Source: an uncultured Flavobacteriales bacterium (GTDB taxonomy: Bacteria; Bacteroidota; Bacteroidia; Flavobacteriales_D; Sanyastnellaceae). From it: a stretch of 58,493 bases of DNA. The notes under the pieces were generated by a model. That model ran no database searches, had not been told where the DNA came from, and saw only the letters and a program-made list of their open reading frames with translations. The first letter of the stretch is position 1; each line of letters begins with the position of its first letter. Both the position numbers and the translations under genes were made by a program. The DNA lies in NCBI GenBank assembly GCA_937967465.1, contig CALBSW010000046.1, positions 1 through 58,493 of the forward strand, read 5' to 3'. This document shows, piece by piece, positions 35,354-43,678 of the stretch.

Positions 35354-35803
35354 TCAGCCCTCTTCGTTGCCCTTGAAGACTTCGATCTCCTTGGTCGTCT
35401 TGACGAGATCGGTGAAGCGGTCCACATACCGCGTGGCCCGCACCACATGGTTGTCGATCCAGTGGTAATTGCCGCCGCGCGGCTTGCCCATCAACAGGCC
35501 GTGGTACTTGAATCCGTGTTGGGCGAACCAAGCTTCTGTGACCTCGCGGTGCTCTTCAGTCCGGCTGGTGAAGAAGGTGATGATGTGCCCCTCATCATAC
35601 CACCGGTTCAAGGTGTCCAACGCGTCCGGGAATGGCTCGCAGGTGGCCATGCGTTCCGGCTGTTCGTTGGGCACGTCTTCCGTGATGGTGCCATCGATGT
35701 CAATGAGGAAGTTCTTGACCTCCTCGGAAAGTTGGGGGGAAGCTGCACGGCCATCGGCGTCGGTTGCAGCGTGAAGGGGGGCGGGATTCTGATCGGAATG
35801 CAT
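35354..35803 (-). CDS. HAD-superfamily hydrolase, small phosphatase
   Basis: This 149-residue protein has the HAD motif FLIDIDGTITED (nucleophile and acid Asp), motif II ITFFTSRTEEHREV, and later LLMGKPRGG with Lys and YHWIDNHVV with a late Asp. Length fits the small C0-capped HADs. Homologues in Bacteroidota are often annotated as phosphoheptose-related; the substrate is unknown. It lies downstream of bshC, from whose stop codon its promoter-like box starts (35847-35854). Confidence 0.85.
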   Translation of the reverse strand: MHSDQNPAPLHAATDADGRAASPQLSEEVKNFLIDIDGTITEDVPNEQPERMATCEPFPDALDTLNRWYDEGHIITFFTSRTEEHREVTEAWFAQHGFKYHGLLMGKPRGGNYHWIDNHVVRATRYVDRFTDLVKTTKEIEVFKGNEEG

Positions 35804-35846
35804 GACGTGGGGTCTTTCAAGACGAAAGGGTCATTGCCTTCCATGA

Positions 35847-35854
35847 CAAATCTA
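35847..35854 (-). promoter_or_regulatory. -7 box TAGATTTG of the HAD gene
   Basis: TAGATTTG on the minus strand fits TAnnTTTG exactly; its TAG is the bshC stop codon (35852-35854). The ATG at 35803 is 43 nt further on, giving a leader of about 35 nt. Confidence 0.5.
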
Positions 35855-37468
35855 CGCGGACCGTGTTTTCCAAACGTGCGTTTTGGGGGTCCATTCCTCG
35901 CCATCATGCCCCTCGACCATGCCCTGCTCCATTTCGGGCAACCGCGCAAAGGGATTCCCTTCCCTGTCTGCCAGGAGCACGTTGAGGTTGGCGGCGCGTT
36001 CCTGCGGCCGTCCCTCGGGATGCAAGCCGGCATGCAACGTGCGCAGGCGATCCAGGTCTTCCGAAGAGGATCGTCGCACCGCGCGGCGGCCCTGCTGGTC
36101 CAATTTTTCGAGCAGCTTTTCCATTTTGGCCCGGGTGGCGAGCACACTCCCCTCCAACGAGGGGTCGGCCGCCTTGAACGCAGCCAGCACGCTGTCCAAG
36201 CCGCCATCCAGTGCCTTGCGCCAGTGGTCCGCGTCGGGCGGCCCTTGGCGTTCGATGAAATCCCGTTCCCACGCCTCCACCGACTGTCCCAGTTCGGCGT
36301 GCGTGAAGCCCATTGACTCCAAGTCCTCTCCCTGTTGGGAGGACATCCACCACCCCCCGTCCCGTGGCACCAAAGACGGCTGGGCCAGCCCAAACTCCGG
36401 ATACGCGGCAGCCAGCTGGAGCCAGTACGCGACTTCGGCAAGTCCCCCTACAACCGCGACGTCTGGCAACAACCAACTTTGGTACAGGGGCCGGAACAAC
36501 GCATTGGGCGACACCGATTCCGGAGACGTCGCGAGGTGCTCCCGAACAGCGTCGGCATTCGCCCAGGCGACCTCCCCAGCTGTCCATCCTCCCCCCTCTG
36601 AAGCCACAATGCGTTCCCGACGGCCTTCGGAAAGGTGGAACAAATTGACCTCCCGCACATGGACTTGAGGGGAGTGACCGGATGCCTCGAGGACGGCATT
36701 CACCCGACTGACCTCGGTGGCCAAAACACCTTGGCCCCACTCCTTCTCCATGTGCTCAGCAAAGCCTGCCTTGAGTCTGGGGTCGTCTCCATCCACCACC
36801 ACAAGTCGGTCTGCACCAAACCACTGGTGCATCCAGCGGCGCATGGTCTGGGCCAGGGTTCCCTTGACGGCGCTGGCCAACTCCTCGGTGTGGGATTTGG
36901 ACAGACCGGCATCTTGCCCCCACTCACGGAGCACCTCCGGCATTCCTTGCGTCTGCATCCGCCCCACAGGTCCTCCCCTTCCTGCACCTGCAGGTGGCGC
37001 CCACTTGTGCCACTCCTTTCCGGACCACACTGACGCGATTTCCTCGAAATCGTGGTCCTCGGAGGCCAGCCAGAACACCGGGATGACTGGCGTGTCCCAA
37101 CGTGTCTCCAATCGTGCGGCCAAGGTGATGGCCGTCATCACCTTGTACCATGTGAACGCCGGCCCCATGGCCAAACACAGCTGATGGCCCGTGGTGACCG
37201 TCCTCGCCTCCGCCTGCTTCAAGTCGGCACACCGCTTTGGCAACGCCATATCGGCATCCGCATACTGCGCTTCCACGACCGAGCACAGGACTTCTCGATC
37301 CGCGAGTCCCGTCCCTTGAAGGTCCCGCAAGCGATCCAGCTCGGCGAAATCCGGACGAGCGGGCACCTGGAATGGCACGGCGTTCCCTGGCCATCGCCCT
37401 TCCCACCACTGCCGAACAAGGTGCGATTCCGACAAGGCGTCAATCAAGGGGTGGGCGACATGCTCCAT
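35852..37468 (-). CDS. bshC: Bacillithiol biosynthesis cysteine-adding enzyme BshC
   Basis: BshC joins cysteine to glucosaminyl-malate, the last step of bacillithiol synthesis. The 538-residue product has TVTTGHQLCLAMGPAFTWYK with the nucleotide-binding TGHQ-type motif, VFWLASEDHDFEEI, and SWLLPDVAVVGGLAEVAYWLQL near residue 370; length is typical of the family. ATG at 37468 was preferred to an upstream ORF start because family members begin there and a box CATCTTTG precedes it by 4 nt. bshA is at 1589-2722. Downstream on the same strand is the HAD gene, which has its own box on the bshC stop. Confidence 0.92.
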   Translation of the reverse strand: MEHVAHPLIDALSESHLVRQWWEGRWPGNAVPFQVPARPDFAELDRLRDLQGTGLADREVLCSVVEAQYADADMALPKRCADLKQAEARTVTTGHQLCLAMGPAFTWYKVMTAITLAARLETRWDTPVIPVFWLASEDHDFEEIASVWSGKEWHKWAPPAGAGRGGPVGRMQTQGMPEVLREWGQDAGLSKSHTEELASAVKGTLAQTMRRWMHQWFGADRLVVVDGDDPRLKAGFAEHMEKEWGQGVLATEVSRVNAVLEASGHSPQVHVREVNLFHLSEGRRERIVASEGGGWTAGEVAWANADAVREHLATSPESVSPNALFRPLYQSWLLPDVAVVGGLAEVAYWLQLAAAYPEFGLAQPSLVPRDGGWWMSSQQGEDLESMGFTHAELGQSVEAWERDFIERQGPPDADHWRKALDGGLDSVLAAFKAADPSLEGSVLATRAKMEKLLEKLDQQGRRAVRRSSSEDLDRLRTLHAGLHPEGRPQERAANLNVLLADREGNPFARLPEMEQGMVEGHDGEEWTPKTHVWKTRSA

Positions 37469-37472
37469 GCCG

Positions 37473-37480
37473 CAAAGATG
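37473..37480 (-). promoter_or_regulatory. -7-like box CATCTTTG of bshC
   Basis: CATCTTTG on the minus strand, 4 nt (CGGC) before the ATG at 37468. First base differs from TAnnTTTG. Confidence 0.35.
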
Positions 37481-37497
37481 CTGAGAAGGAATGGGGT

Positions 37498-38556
37498 TCA
37501 GCGAAGGACGGTCACCGCGCCTTGCTGGGTCCGCTGTTCCAGCGGCATGCTGCGCGGCCATTCGAGGCGCCAGATGTAGACGCCGCCGGCGACCGGCTTG
37601 CCATCTTGGCCGCGTCCATCCCAACGCGGATTCCCCGGGTCGAGGCTGGCCACGAGCTGCCCCCAACGCGAGAAAATCTCGAATGAAATGGGAAGGGTCT
37701 CGCCGACTTCTGGCACAAACCAATCGTTGACACCGTCGCTGTTTGGGGAGAATGCATTCGGCACGAAAACGGGCTTGTCCTCCGGTTCGGGCGTGGCTTC
37801 AGGGCCTTTGTCCCCCAACAGGGCGGACTCGGGATCACCATTGCCATCAATGGGCGTCAAAGTGAAGTCGTCGAGGAAGTAGTAGGCCATGGTCGGGTTG
37901 TCCCCCATGACCACCTCGGCTTCGAGGTCTGCATCATCGCCGAACACCCCGACGATGAGGTGCTGGGCGGGCGAAGCGGCTTCAAACGTGAAGGTCAGTA
38001 CCTCCCAACCGGCTTCGTAACGCGCGTATGGAATCTGGAATACCGGCGGCAAATCGAGGGCGGATTGACCCAGTTGTACAGGAGGGTCCACCGTCAAAGC
38101 CACACCGAGCCCATTGACTGCCAGCCCTGCGTTGGACGTCGGCAGCCATTGGCCATTGGCCACGGCAAACGACAAGGCATATCGCTGCCCCATCATCAAG
38201 GGGGCCGAAAAGTCCATGACCAGATACTCCCGACTCAGTGGGACGCCGGGGGCTTCCCGGCGGATGCCCGTCAGCCCCGCAACACCGCGGCCTTCGTACG
38301 GATTGACCAAGGCCACAGGGGTTTCTGGCAAGTCACCCCCCAACGTGCCGTCCAGGTGGAAGAAGTCCGGAGTCGATGACCCGCTTTGCGCGTTGCTCCA
38401 CCCGGTCAGCAGATGCCACATACCGGGTGCGGTGGGCATGGATGTGCTCTGCTCGAAGCCTCCATTGACCATCTGCGCATTCAAGCCGGTAAAGGCTGTG
38501 CACAGCATCACCAGCAGCGCGGAGACGCGATTCGGAAAGAAATGGAAGCGGAACAC
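37498..38556 (-). CDS. Secreted protein with T9SS type B (gliding-motility) C-terminal domain
   Basis: This 352-residue precursor has a signal peptide (VSALLVMLCTAFTGLNAQ), a beta-sandwich body (VNGGFEQSTSMPTAPGMWHLLTGW, FLDDFTLTPID) as in carbohydrate- or lectin-like domains, an acidic Pro/Glu linker, and the type B C-terminal domain (FVPNAFSPNSDGVNDWF, SFEIFSRWGQLV, GGVYIWRLEW). The protein is thus probable T9SS cargo; the secreted function is not known. The start is GTG; the box TAAATTCC lies 4 nt before it. bshC is 30 bp downstream on the same strand. Confidence 0.85.
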   Translation of the reverse strand: MFRFHFFPNRVSALLVMLCTAFTGLNAQMVNGGFEQSTSMPTAPGMWHLLTGWSNAQSGSSTPDFFHLDGTLGGDLPETPVALVNPYEGRGVAGLTGIRREAPGVPLSREYLVMDFSAPLMMGQRYALSFAVANGQWLPTSNAGLAVNGLGVALTVDPPVQLGQSALDLPPVFQIPYARYEAGWEVLTFTFEAASPAQHLIVGVFGDDADLEAEVVMGDNPTMAYYFLDDFTLTPIDGNGDPESALLGDKGPEATPEPEDKPVFVPNAFSPNSDGVNDWFVPEVGETLPISFEIFSRWGQLVASLDPGNPRWDGRGQDGKPVAGGVYIWRLEWPRSMPLEQRTQQGAVTVLR

Positions 38557-38560
38557 GTCC

Positions 38561-38568
38561 GGAATTTA
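38561..38568 (-). promoter_or_regulatory. -7-like box TAAATTCC of the T9SS-B gene
   Basis: TAAATTCC on the minus strand, then GGAC, then GTG at 38556 (4 nt). The same octamer precedes the ACMSD-like gene. Confidence 0.4.
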
Positions 38569-38592
38569 GCCAATTGCCTCGACATCAAATGA

Positions 38593-38620
38593 GAAGGGGC
38601 CCCGCGTTCGGAGCCCCTTC
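38593..38620 (-). terminator. Terminator-like hairpin
   Basis: Stem GAAGGGGC (38593-38600) pairs with GCCCCTTC (38613-38620), with an inner CCG/CGG stem. A T-run is missing, so it may be a weak terminator for the barrel gene. Confidence 0.4.
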
Positions 38621-38745
38621 ACCTTAACCAAAACAACTTGAACCAAATCTTCGCTGTGCTTGCAGGTTGCTGATGCCTGCACATAATAGACGCACTTCGG
38701 CCCCCTGTTGTTGTATCGCAGTTTGCCAAAAGCTCCCAACGAACG
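38621..38745. other. Non-coding intergenic remainder
   Basis: Less GC-rich than its neighbours. It holds a 6-bp hairpin (38661-38666 with 38676-38681). I see no RNA gene or conserved element. Confidence 0.3.
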
Positions 38746-39594
38746 TCAATGGAGGAGGTGGCGAACCAGCGAGACCCCCGCGCCATATCGCCCGCGCGGG
38801 CCTGAGCGCCACCGGGCTTGAATGGCCCAAGCCCACTCGGGGTTCAGCCGACGCTCAAGCTCCACGACCATTCCCCAGCCCCACGTTGTGGGCGGGATCC
38901 AGTCCAAACGTTGCATGTCTTCTTCTGTCCAGGGCTCCGGAACGCCTTCTGCCGGCAAGCGCTCCACTTGGGCGGGACCACGTTGAATGCGCGACCAAGT
39001 GGCCGTGGCCCCCACCCACCAATTCCAGCCCGAACGAGATGCTGGCCGTCCTCCGATCCGGATGCCCAGAGCCGCTTGCTGTGCGAGAAGCCCACTGAGT
39101 GCGACCGGCAGGGTGTCCAATTCTTGCCCCAGCTCATACGTCTGGACCACATGCTGCTCGAGACCGCCGGTCCCGTCTGCGACGATGCGCACAGCACTGT
39201 CCTCCATACTGGTGAGGTCTGCTGCTCGAATCACAGCAGCTCCGCCCGATGCTGCGAGCCGCCATTGGACCTTGTCTGCAGCCCAGGTCAAGCCCACAAG
39301 GACGTCCCCTCTTCCTGTCACGGACCGACGGGACAGGGTCGACACCGGGATTCCGGCCACGTCGGCCGTCCATCGACCTGCACCCGTGGCGAGGCCAAGA
39401 AAAGGAACGGGCTTCCACGATGCGGACTTGGCCCGAGCGCGCTTTTCCAAAGACGGGTCTGGACCTGACCTCCGAACGTCCAACGCCAGTTCAAGGGGCA
39501 CTCCGTCCACCGTGATGGTGTCTTTGCCCCCATGGGCGGCGCAGGCCGACCCCATCCAGAGGAACATCAACAACAGGACGACGGGCCGGGTCAT
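38746..39594 (-). CDS. Secreted or outer-membrane barrel-like protein of the ECF operon
   Basis: This 282-residue precursor has a hydrophobic N-terminus (VVLLLMFLWMGSAC) with a weak lipobox or signal-peptidase site, then a mature domain dominated by amphipathic beta strands (ADKVQWRLAASGGAAVIRAA, WNWWVGATATWSRIQ, AWAIQARWRSGPRGRYGAGVSL) as in small outer-membrane barrels. Third gene of the unit sigma factor, anti-sigma-like protein, barrel. The 39648 gene ends 53 bp upstream. Function unknown; the operon suggests envelope stress sensing. Confidence 0.68.
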   Translation of the reverse strand: MTRPVVLLLMFLWMGSACAAHGGKDTITVDGVPLELALDVRRSGPDPSLEKRARAKSASWKPVPFLGLATGAGRWTADVAGIPVSTLSRRSVTGRGDVLVGLTWAADKVQWRLAASGGAAVIRAADLTSMEDSAVRIVADGTGGLEQHVVQTYELGQELDTLPVALSGLLAQQAALGIRIGGRPASRSGWNWWVGATATWSRIQRGPAQVERLPAEGVPEPWTEEDMQRLDWIPPTTWGWGMVVELERRLNPEWAWAIQARWRSGPRGRYGAGVSLVRHLLH

Positions 39595-39647
39595 GCGGCA
39601 AGATCTTTCAGCGCAGCCGGGTGCGAAAATCCGATGGGACGGCCGGC

Positions 39648-40349
39648 TCAAAGCCCACCCCCTGCTGGCAGGGTCAACGGAAGCGTCAACGTCGGAGCGG
39701 TGGGCTCCGCTTCGTCCGGGACTTCTTCTTGAAGTTCAGGCGCAACCGGCTCTTCGACGGGCTGACTTGGCTCTTCCGAGTCCAACAAGACCTCCGAGTC
39801 AGGTGCAGTGATGGCCCCGTCTACCGCTTCCGCAGCAGGTTGGACTTCGACCGCAGCGGAAGACAGAGACGATTCCGCCTTTTGTGCGTCCGCTTCCACA
39901 ACGCTCGCAGGACTGGAGACCGTCACCTCTTCAGCAGACTCTGCTGCTGAAGGCAGCGCGTCAGGCGACGTTGTCGGCACAGCCTCGGATGGCGACGCCG
40001 TGATGGGATGGTCGGCCTCCGACGGAATGGCGTCGGACGCAGGCTGGCTCATCCAATCCGCGGCCTCTTCCGTAGAACTGGGGACAGCAGGCTCGGCGGC
40101 CTCATCGACCGGTTCGGTCACCGGCTCTTCGGTGCTGTATTGGGAAATCCCCCATGCAGCTGCACCCAACAGTACCACTGCCGCCACCCCAATGCGGCGT
40201 CCGCTGGACCGGGTCGCCCCGGCATCCGCAAACAAATCGTCCGCTGGGGCTGGCGCCACTTCGGTCCTTCCTTGAAGCAGGTCACGGCACTGCGCGTCAA
40301 AGGCAGTATCCCGTGCGTCTTGTGAGGTCATGTCGCTCATGTCATCCAT
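39648..40349 (-). CDS. Anti-sigma-like single-pass membrane protein
   Basis: This 233-residue protein has ~50 cytosolic N-terminal residues (MDDMSDMTSQDARDTAFDAQ and an RSSGRR run), one membrane helix (IGVAAVVLLGAAAWGIS, ~55-72), and a long, acidic, Glu/Ala/Pro/Ser-rich periplasmic tail of about 160 residues. The topology suits an anti-sigma factor or a regulator of the sigma factor encoded just upstream, though no known anti-sigma motif (such as the ZAS Cys/His pattern) is present. It starts within the sigma gene, overlapping by 8 bp. Confidence 0.72.
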   Translation of the reverse strand: MDDMSDMTSQDARDTAFDAQCRDLLQGRTEVAPAPADDLFADAGATRSSGRRIGVAAVVLLGAAAWGISQYSTEEPVTEPVDEAAEPAVPSSTEEAADWMSQPASDAIPSEADHPITASPSEAVPTTSPDALPSAAESAEEVTVSSPASVVEADAQKAESSLSSAAVEVQPAAEAVDGAITAPDSEVLLDSEEPSQPVEEPVAPELQEEVPDEAEPTAPTLTLPLTLPAGGGL

Positions 40350-40932
40350 GGCCCGGCAGTTCGGGCTTGCTGGGGTTCAACTTGGCTCGGGCAGATAGGG
40401 TTGCAAGAACCCGCTGCAAATATTTTCGGGCGCGGCTCAACTGGCTTTTCGATGTGTTCACATCGATGCCCAGCTGATCGGCAATCTCTTGGTGCTTGTA
40501 GCCTTCGATGACGTACATGCAAAACACCGTCCGGTATCCGAGGGGCAATTGGGCGATGGCCAATTCCAATTCGTCCGCGGTGAATTCGGGATCATGCTCA
40601 TTCTCCAGGTCACGCGGGGTGGCATGGACATCGTCAATGTCCTGGTGGTGCGTGTGCTTGAGGTTCCTCCGGTAATGCGTGATGGCGGTGTTGACCACGA
40701 TGCGCCGCATCCACCCCTCAAAGGAGAAGTCCTTTCGATAGCTGTCGATGTGCTTGAAGATCTTGACGAAGCTGTCCTGCAGGACATCCTCAGCATCCTG
40801 GCGCCCATTGGTGTGCCGGATGGCCGTGGCGAACAGCTGACCACTGAATCGGGCATACAGTGCGCGCTGCGCAGCCGGCTTGCGCCGCTTGCACCCCTCA
40901 ATCAGCTGCTTGACTTCCTCTGTAGACGCCAT
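40342..40932 (-). CDS. ECF-type RNA polymerase sigma factor
   Basis: This 196-residue protein has sigma region 2 (AEDVLQDSFVKIFKHIDSYR, FEGWMRRIVVNTAITHYRR) and region 4 (LPLGYRTVFCMYVIEGYKHQEIADQLGIDVNTSKSQLSRARKYL), separated by a short acidic linker, as in extracytoplasmic-function sigma factors. It leads a unit of sigma factor, membrane protein and barrel protein. The operon presumably responds to an envelope signal; its regulon cannot be read from the window. The base pattern upstream is a weak box with TTTG 8 nt before the ATG. Confidence 0.92.
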   Translation of the reverse strand: MASTEEVKQLIEGCKRRKPAAQRALYARFSGQLFATAIRHTNGRQDAEDVLQDSFVKIFKHIDSYRKDFSFEGWMRRIVVNTAITHYRRNLKHTHHQDIDDVHATPRDLENEHDPEFTADELELAIAQLPLGYRTVFCMYVIEGYKHQEIADQLGIDVNTSKSQLSRARKYLQRVLATLSARAKLNPSKPELPGHG

Positions 40933-40971
40933 CCCTTGGTCAAACGCTGAACACAGCGTCTTCGTTGCACC

Positions 40972-41982
40972 TTATTCGAACCTCGCTTTGTCCAATCCAA
41001 GCCAATCCAAGGCAGCGCCGTGGAAAATGGCCGCGCGATCCGCTTCGGGCAGGTCCATGTCGGTCTCGATGTACCGACCGAATTCGAGGTCGCCCAATGG
41101 GAAGGGGTAATCGGACCCCATCACCACTTTGTCCGCGCCCTGCATTTCCAATACGTACTGCATGAGACGGGCGTCGTGGGTGATGCTGTCCACCCAGAAT
41201 TTGCCCAAGTATTCCCTCGGGCTGTTTGGATTGTCAATGGCCACAAGATCGGGGCGACAGCGCCATCCGTGCTCGATTCTGCCCAACGTGGCCAGGAAGG
41301 CACCCGACGCATGGCTGAACATCACCCGCAGCTTGGGAAACTTGTCAAACACACCAGAGAAGACCATGGAGCATGCCGCACGGGAGGTCTCGGCGGGCAT
41401 GCCCACCAGCCAAGGCAACCAGTATTTGGTCATCATCTCCTTGCCCATCATGTCCCAGGGGTGAACCATGATGGCCATGTCCAGCCGCTCACACGCTTCC
41501 CACAGCGGATCGAAGCGCGCTTCGGACAGGTTGTAGCCATTGATGTTGGAGCCAATCTGAATGCCGTGCAGTCCGATTTCCTTGCACCGCTCGAGCTCCC
41601 GGATGCTGAGCTCGGTGTCCTGCATGGGCAAGGTCCCAAGGCCGACGTAATGGCGGGGATGGTCCTGCACCGTGCGGGCCACATCGTCGTTCAGGAACTG
41701 CGCAATGTCCGCCGTATCCTCGGGCTTGGCCCAGTAGGCAAACAAGACGGGAATGGTGCAAATGACCTGTACTTGTACACCGGACTTCGCGTATTCCTCC
41801 ACGCGGAGGACAGGGTCCCAACAATTGGCTTGGACCTCGCGGAAGAAGCGGTCACCCTGCATCATGCGGGCCGCGCCTTCCTTGTGATGCTCAAGGTGAA
41901 TGAAGGACCCATACCCCAGCTTCCGACTCCAATCGGGCAGCTGTTTGGGCATGATGTGGGTGTGGGTGTCGATCTTGAGCAT
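40972..41982 (-). CDS. ACMSD-like amidohydrolase-superfamily decarboxylase
   Basis: This 336-residue protein opens with LKIDTHTHIMP, the HxH metal site of the amidohydrolase superfamily, and continues GYGSFIHLEHH, HASGAF (a metal His) and VMGSDYPFPLGD (the metal Asp). The layout matches 2-amino-3-carboxymuconate-6-semialdehyde decarboxylase, which diverts the kynurenine pathway away from quinolinate. No other kynurenine gene is near. A box TAAATTCC, whose TAA is the stop codon of the upstream substrate-binding protein, lies 5 nt before the ATG. Confidence 0.85.
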   Translation of the reverse strand: MLKIDTHTHIMPKQLPDWSRKLGYGSFIHLEHHKEGAARMMQGDRFFREVQANCWDPVLRVEEYAKSGVQVQVICTIPVLFAYWAKPEDTADIAQFLNDDVARTVQDHPRHYVGLGTLPMQDTELSIRELERCKEIGLHGIQIGSNINGYNLSEARFDPLWEACERLDMAIMVHPWDMMGKEMMTKYWLPWLVGMPAETSRAACSMVFSGVFDKFPKLRVMFSHASGAFLATLGRIEHGWRCRPDLVAIDNPNSPREYLGKFWVDSITHDARLMQYVLEMQGADKVVMGSDYPFPLGDLEFGRYIETDMDLPEADRAAIFHGAALDWLGLDKARFE

Positions 41983-41987
41983 CGCCG

Positions 41988-41995
41988 GGAATTTA
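41988..41995 (-). promoter_or_regulatory. -7-like box TAAATTCC of the ACMSD-like gene
   Basis: TAAATTCC on the minus strand, 5 nt (CGGCG) before the ATG at 41982. Its TAA is the stop of the SBP gene (41993-41995). Confidence 0.4.
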
Positions 41996-43627
41996 CTCAT
42001 GAAGGGGCCTGCGGCGGACATGGCGCAGATCCAAGCGGTTGATGGGGCTGATTCGCCATCCTGACCATTCGTGGGCCACGAGGTGCAAGACCTCATCGTG
42101 CCACAGCGGGATGACCGGCATGGACTGCATCACGTGACGCTCCATTTCCCGCAAAATGGACACTCGGTCCGGCCCCGGCATGGCCCGCGCCGCAGCAGAC
42201 AACAGGCTGTCCGCCACAGGGTCTGAGTAGTGCGTGTAATTCGGTCCGTTGGGTGCCCACCGAGCAGAATCGAACAAGCCGAGAAAGTTCTCGGCATCCG
42301 GATAGTCGGCCAACCACGACTTGCGGAATGTGGGGACTTGGCCCTTGGCCACCCGCTCCGCATCGATGGCACTGGGGGCCACGTCAATCTCGATGTCCAC
42401 CCCGAATTCAGCCCAGGCATGCTGCAGGGCTGCGGCGAGGTCAGCGGTGGCAGGCTTGGTGCCGAGCGTCCATCCCGAAAGCCGCTGCAAGGGCACCTCG
42501 GCCCCGATGCCGTGCTGCGCGAGGAGGCCCCGTGCCGCTTCAGGATCGTGGCGCACACTTTCCAAGACAGGACGCTCCGAGACACTGAATCCGGGCATGC
42601 CGGGCGGCACGAAGCCTGCGGCGGGTCTGGCCCCACCGGCCCGCAACTCGCGTACCAGGGACTCCCGATCCAAGGCCATGCTCAACGCCCGCCGGACATC
42701 CGGGTGAATGGGCGATCGACCGATGGCCGACAGCCCTGCAGAATCCACCATCCAGCCGATGTAATCCGTCTTGAGGTACGCGGTCACATGGGCATCAAAT
42801 CGGCCTTGCCATTGGGGCCGCCATTGCTGATGCTCGTCGAAGAACAGGTCCAGCCACTGCGGGCCGGGGGCGGACACGAAGTCGTACCTCCCCTGCTGAA
42901 AGCCCAGCATCTCGGCACCTTCCTCGCGGTTGAATTCCACCCGCACCCCATCGAGGTGCGGCAAGGGTTGCCCCGCCTCGTCCACCATCCAATACGTGGG
43001 GTTGGCATGCATCACGAGGGCCGTTTCGGGCAACCACCCCCGAAGCAGAAAAGGCCCGGTCCCCAGGTCTTCCCTGTCGGGGTCCGCATCCCGGCCACCG
43101 CCGCGGAGCACACTGGCCTGCGGCGTCGCCAACAGGCTGGCGAAGACCGGATTCGGTGCAGTCAGGCGAAGTTCGAGGCTGTCGTCTCCGATGGCCTCAG
43201 CTCCTTCCGCCGCCAACCCCCCGAGGACCCAGCGTCCGGGCAGCGCCTCGGCTGGATCCTGCAGCCGCTCGAAACTCGCCACCACGTCTTGGGCCTTCAC
43301 TGGGGTTCCATCGTGAAAATGCGCGTCGCGCAACCGGAAGCGGTACACCAGCCCGTCTTCGGAAATGGACCAGTCCTCCGCCAAAGCCGGCACCACCCGA
43401 AGGGCCGTGTCCAATTCGAGCAGCCCCTCATAAAGCTGGTCGACGACCCACATCGTCTCCAGGTCGGTCGCTTTGGCCGGGTCCAACGACCGAATGCCGT
43501 CCGATGCATTGTACGTGAAGAGGTCCAGCCCTGCCTCTGGTTGAGAGGCGCAACCAGAGGCACAGAGAAGAAGCGCCAACATGCCCCCAACCCAATCGGT
43601 GTTCCGTCTTCGGCCCCTTCCAATCAT
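41993..43627 (-). CDS. Family 5 solute-binding lipoprotein (peptide-type)
   Basis: This 544-residue lipoprotein has a lipobox (LLLCASGC, Cys near residue 26), then the SBP family 5 start DGIRSLDPAKATDLETMWVVDQLYEGLLEL, the mid-motif HPDVRRALSMALDRESLV, and late TFRKSWLADYPDAENFL. By family it binds peptides or nickel or similar for an ABC importer. No permease or ATPase gene of that importer is in the window, so either it works with a distant set or in another role. ATG at 43627 is preferred to TTG at 43633; the box TAATTTTT is 4 nt upstream. Divergent from the TonB receptor, 51 bp away. Confidence 0.88.
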   Translation of the reverse strand: MIGRGRRRNTDWVGGMLALLLCASGCASQPEAGLDLFTYNASDGIRSLDPAKATDLETMWVVDQLYEGLLELDTALRVVPALAEDWSISEDGLVYRFRLRDAHFHDGTPVKAQDVVASFERLQDPAEALPGRWVLGGLAAEGAEAIGDDSLELRLTAPNPVFASLLATPQASVLRGGGRDADPDREDLGTGPFLLRGWLPETALVMHANPTYWMVDEAGQPLPHLDGVRVEFNREEGAEMLGFQQGRYDFVSAPGPQWLDLFFDEHQQWRPQWQGRFDAHVTAYLKTDYIGWMVDSAGLSAIGRSPIHPDVRRALSMALDRESLVRELRAGGARPAAGFVPPGMPGFSVSERPVLESVRHDPEAARGLLAQHGIGAEVPLQRLSGWTLGTKPATADLAAALQHAWAEFGVDIEIDVAPSAIDAERVAKGQVPTFRKSWLADYPDAENFLGLFDSARWAPNGPNYTHYSDPVADSLLSAAARAMPGPDRVSILREMERHVMQSMPVIPLWHDEVLHLVAHEWSGWRISPINRLDLRHVRRRPLHE

Positions 43628-43631
43628 GCCC

Positions 43632-43639
43632 AAAAATTA
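43632..43639 (-). promoter_or_regulatory. -7-like box TAATTTTT of the SBP gene
   Basis: TAATTTTT on the minus strand, then GGGC, then ATG at 43627 (4 nt). The final G is replaced by T. Confidence 0.4.
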
Positions 43640-43663
43640 AACTTCCGCGCCCCCTCCCGGTTC

Positions 43664-43671
43664 TACTTTCG
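43664..43671 (+). promoter_or_regulatory. -7-like box TACTTTCG of the TonB receptor gene
   Basis: TACTTTCG, 7 nt (CCGCCCA) before the ATG at 43679. Confidence 0.4.
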
Positions 43672-43678
43672 CCGCCCA

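Noticed and set aside
42230..43678. Open frame extending the TonB receptor gene 1.4 kb upstream
   Set aside because: It is antisense to the SBP gene, is rich in His, Arg, Gly and Pro, and has no domain; the receptor's signal peptide fixes the start at 43679.
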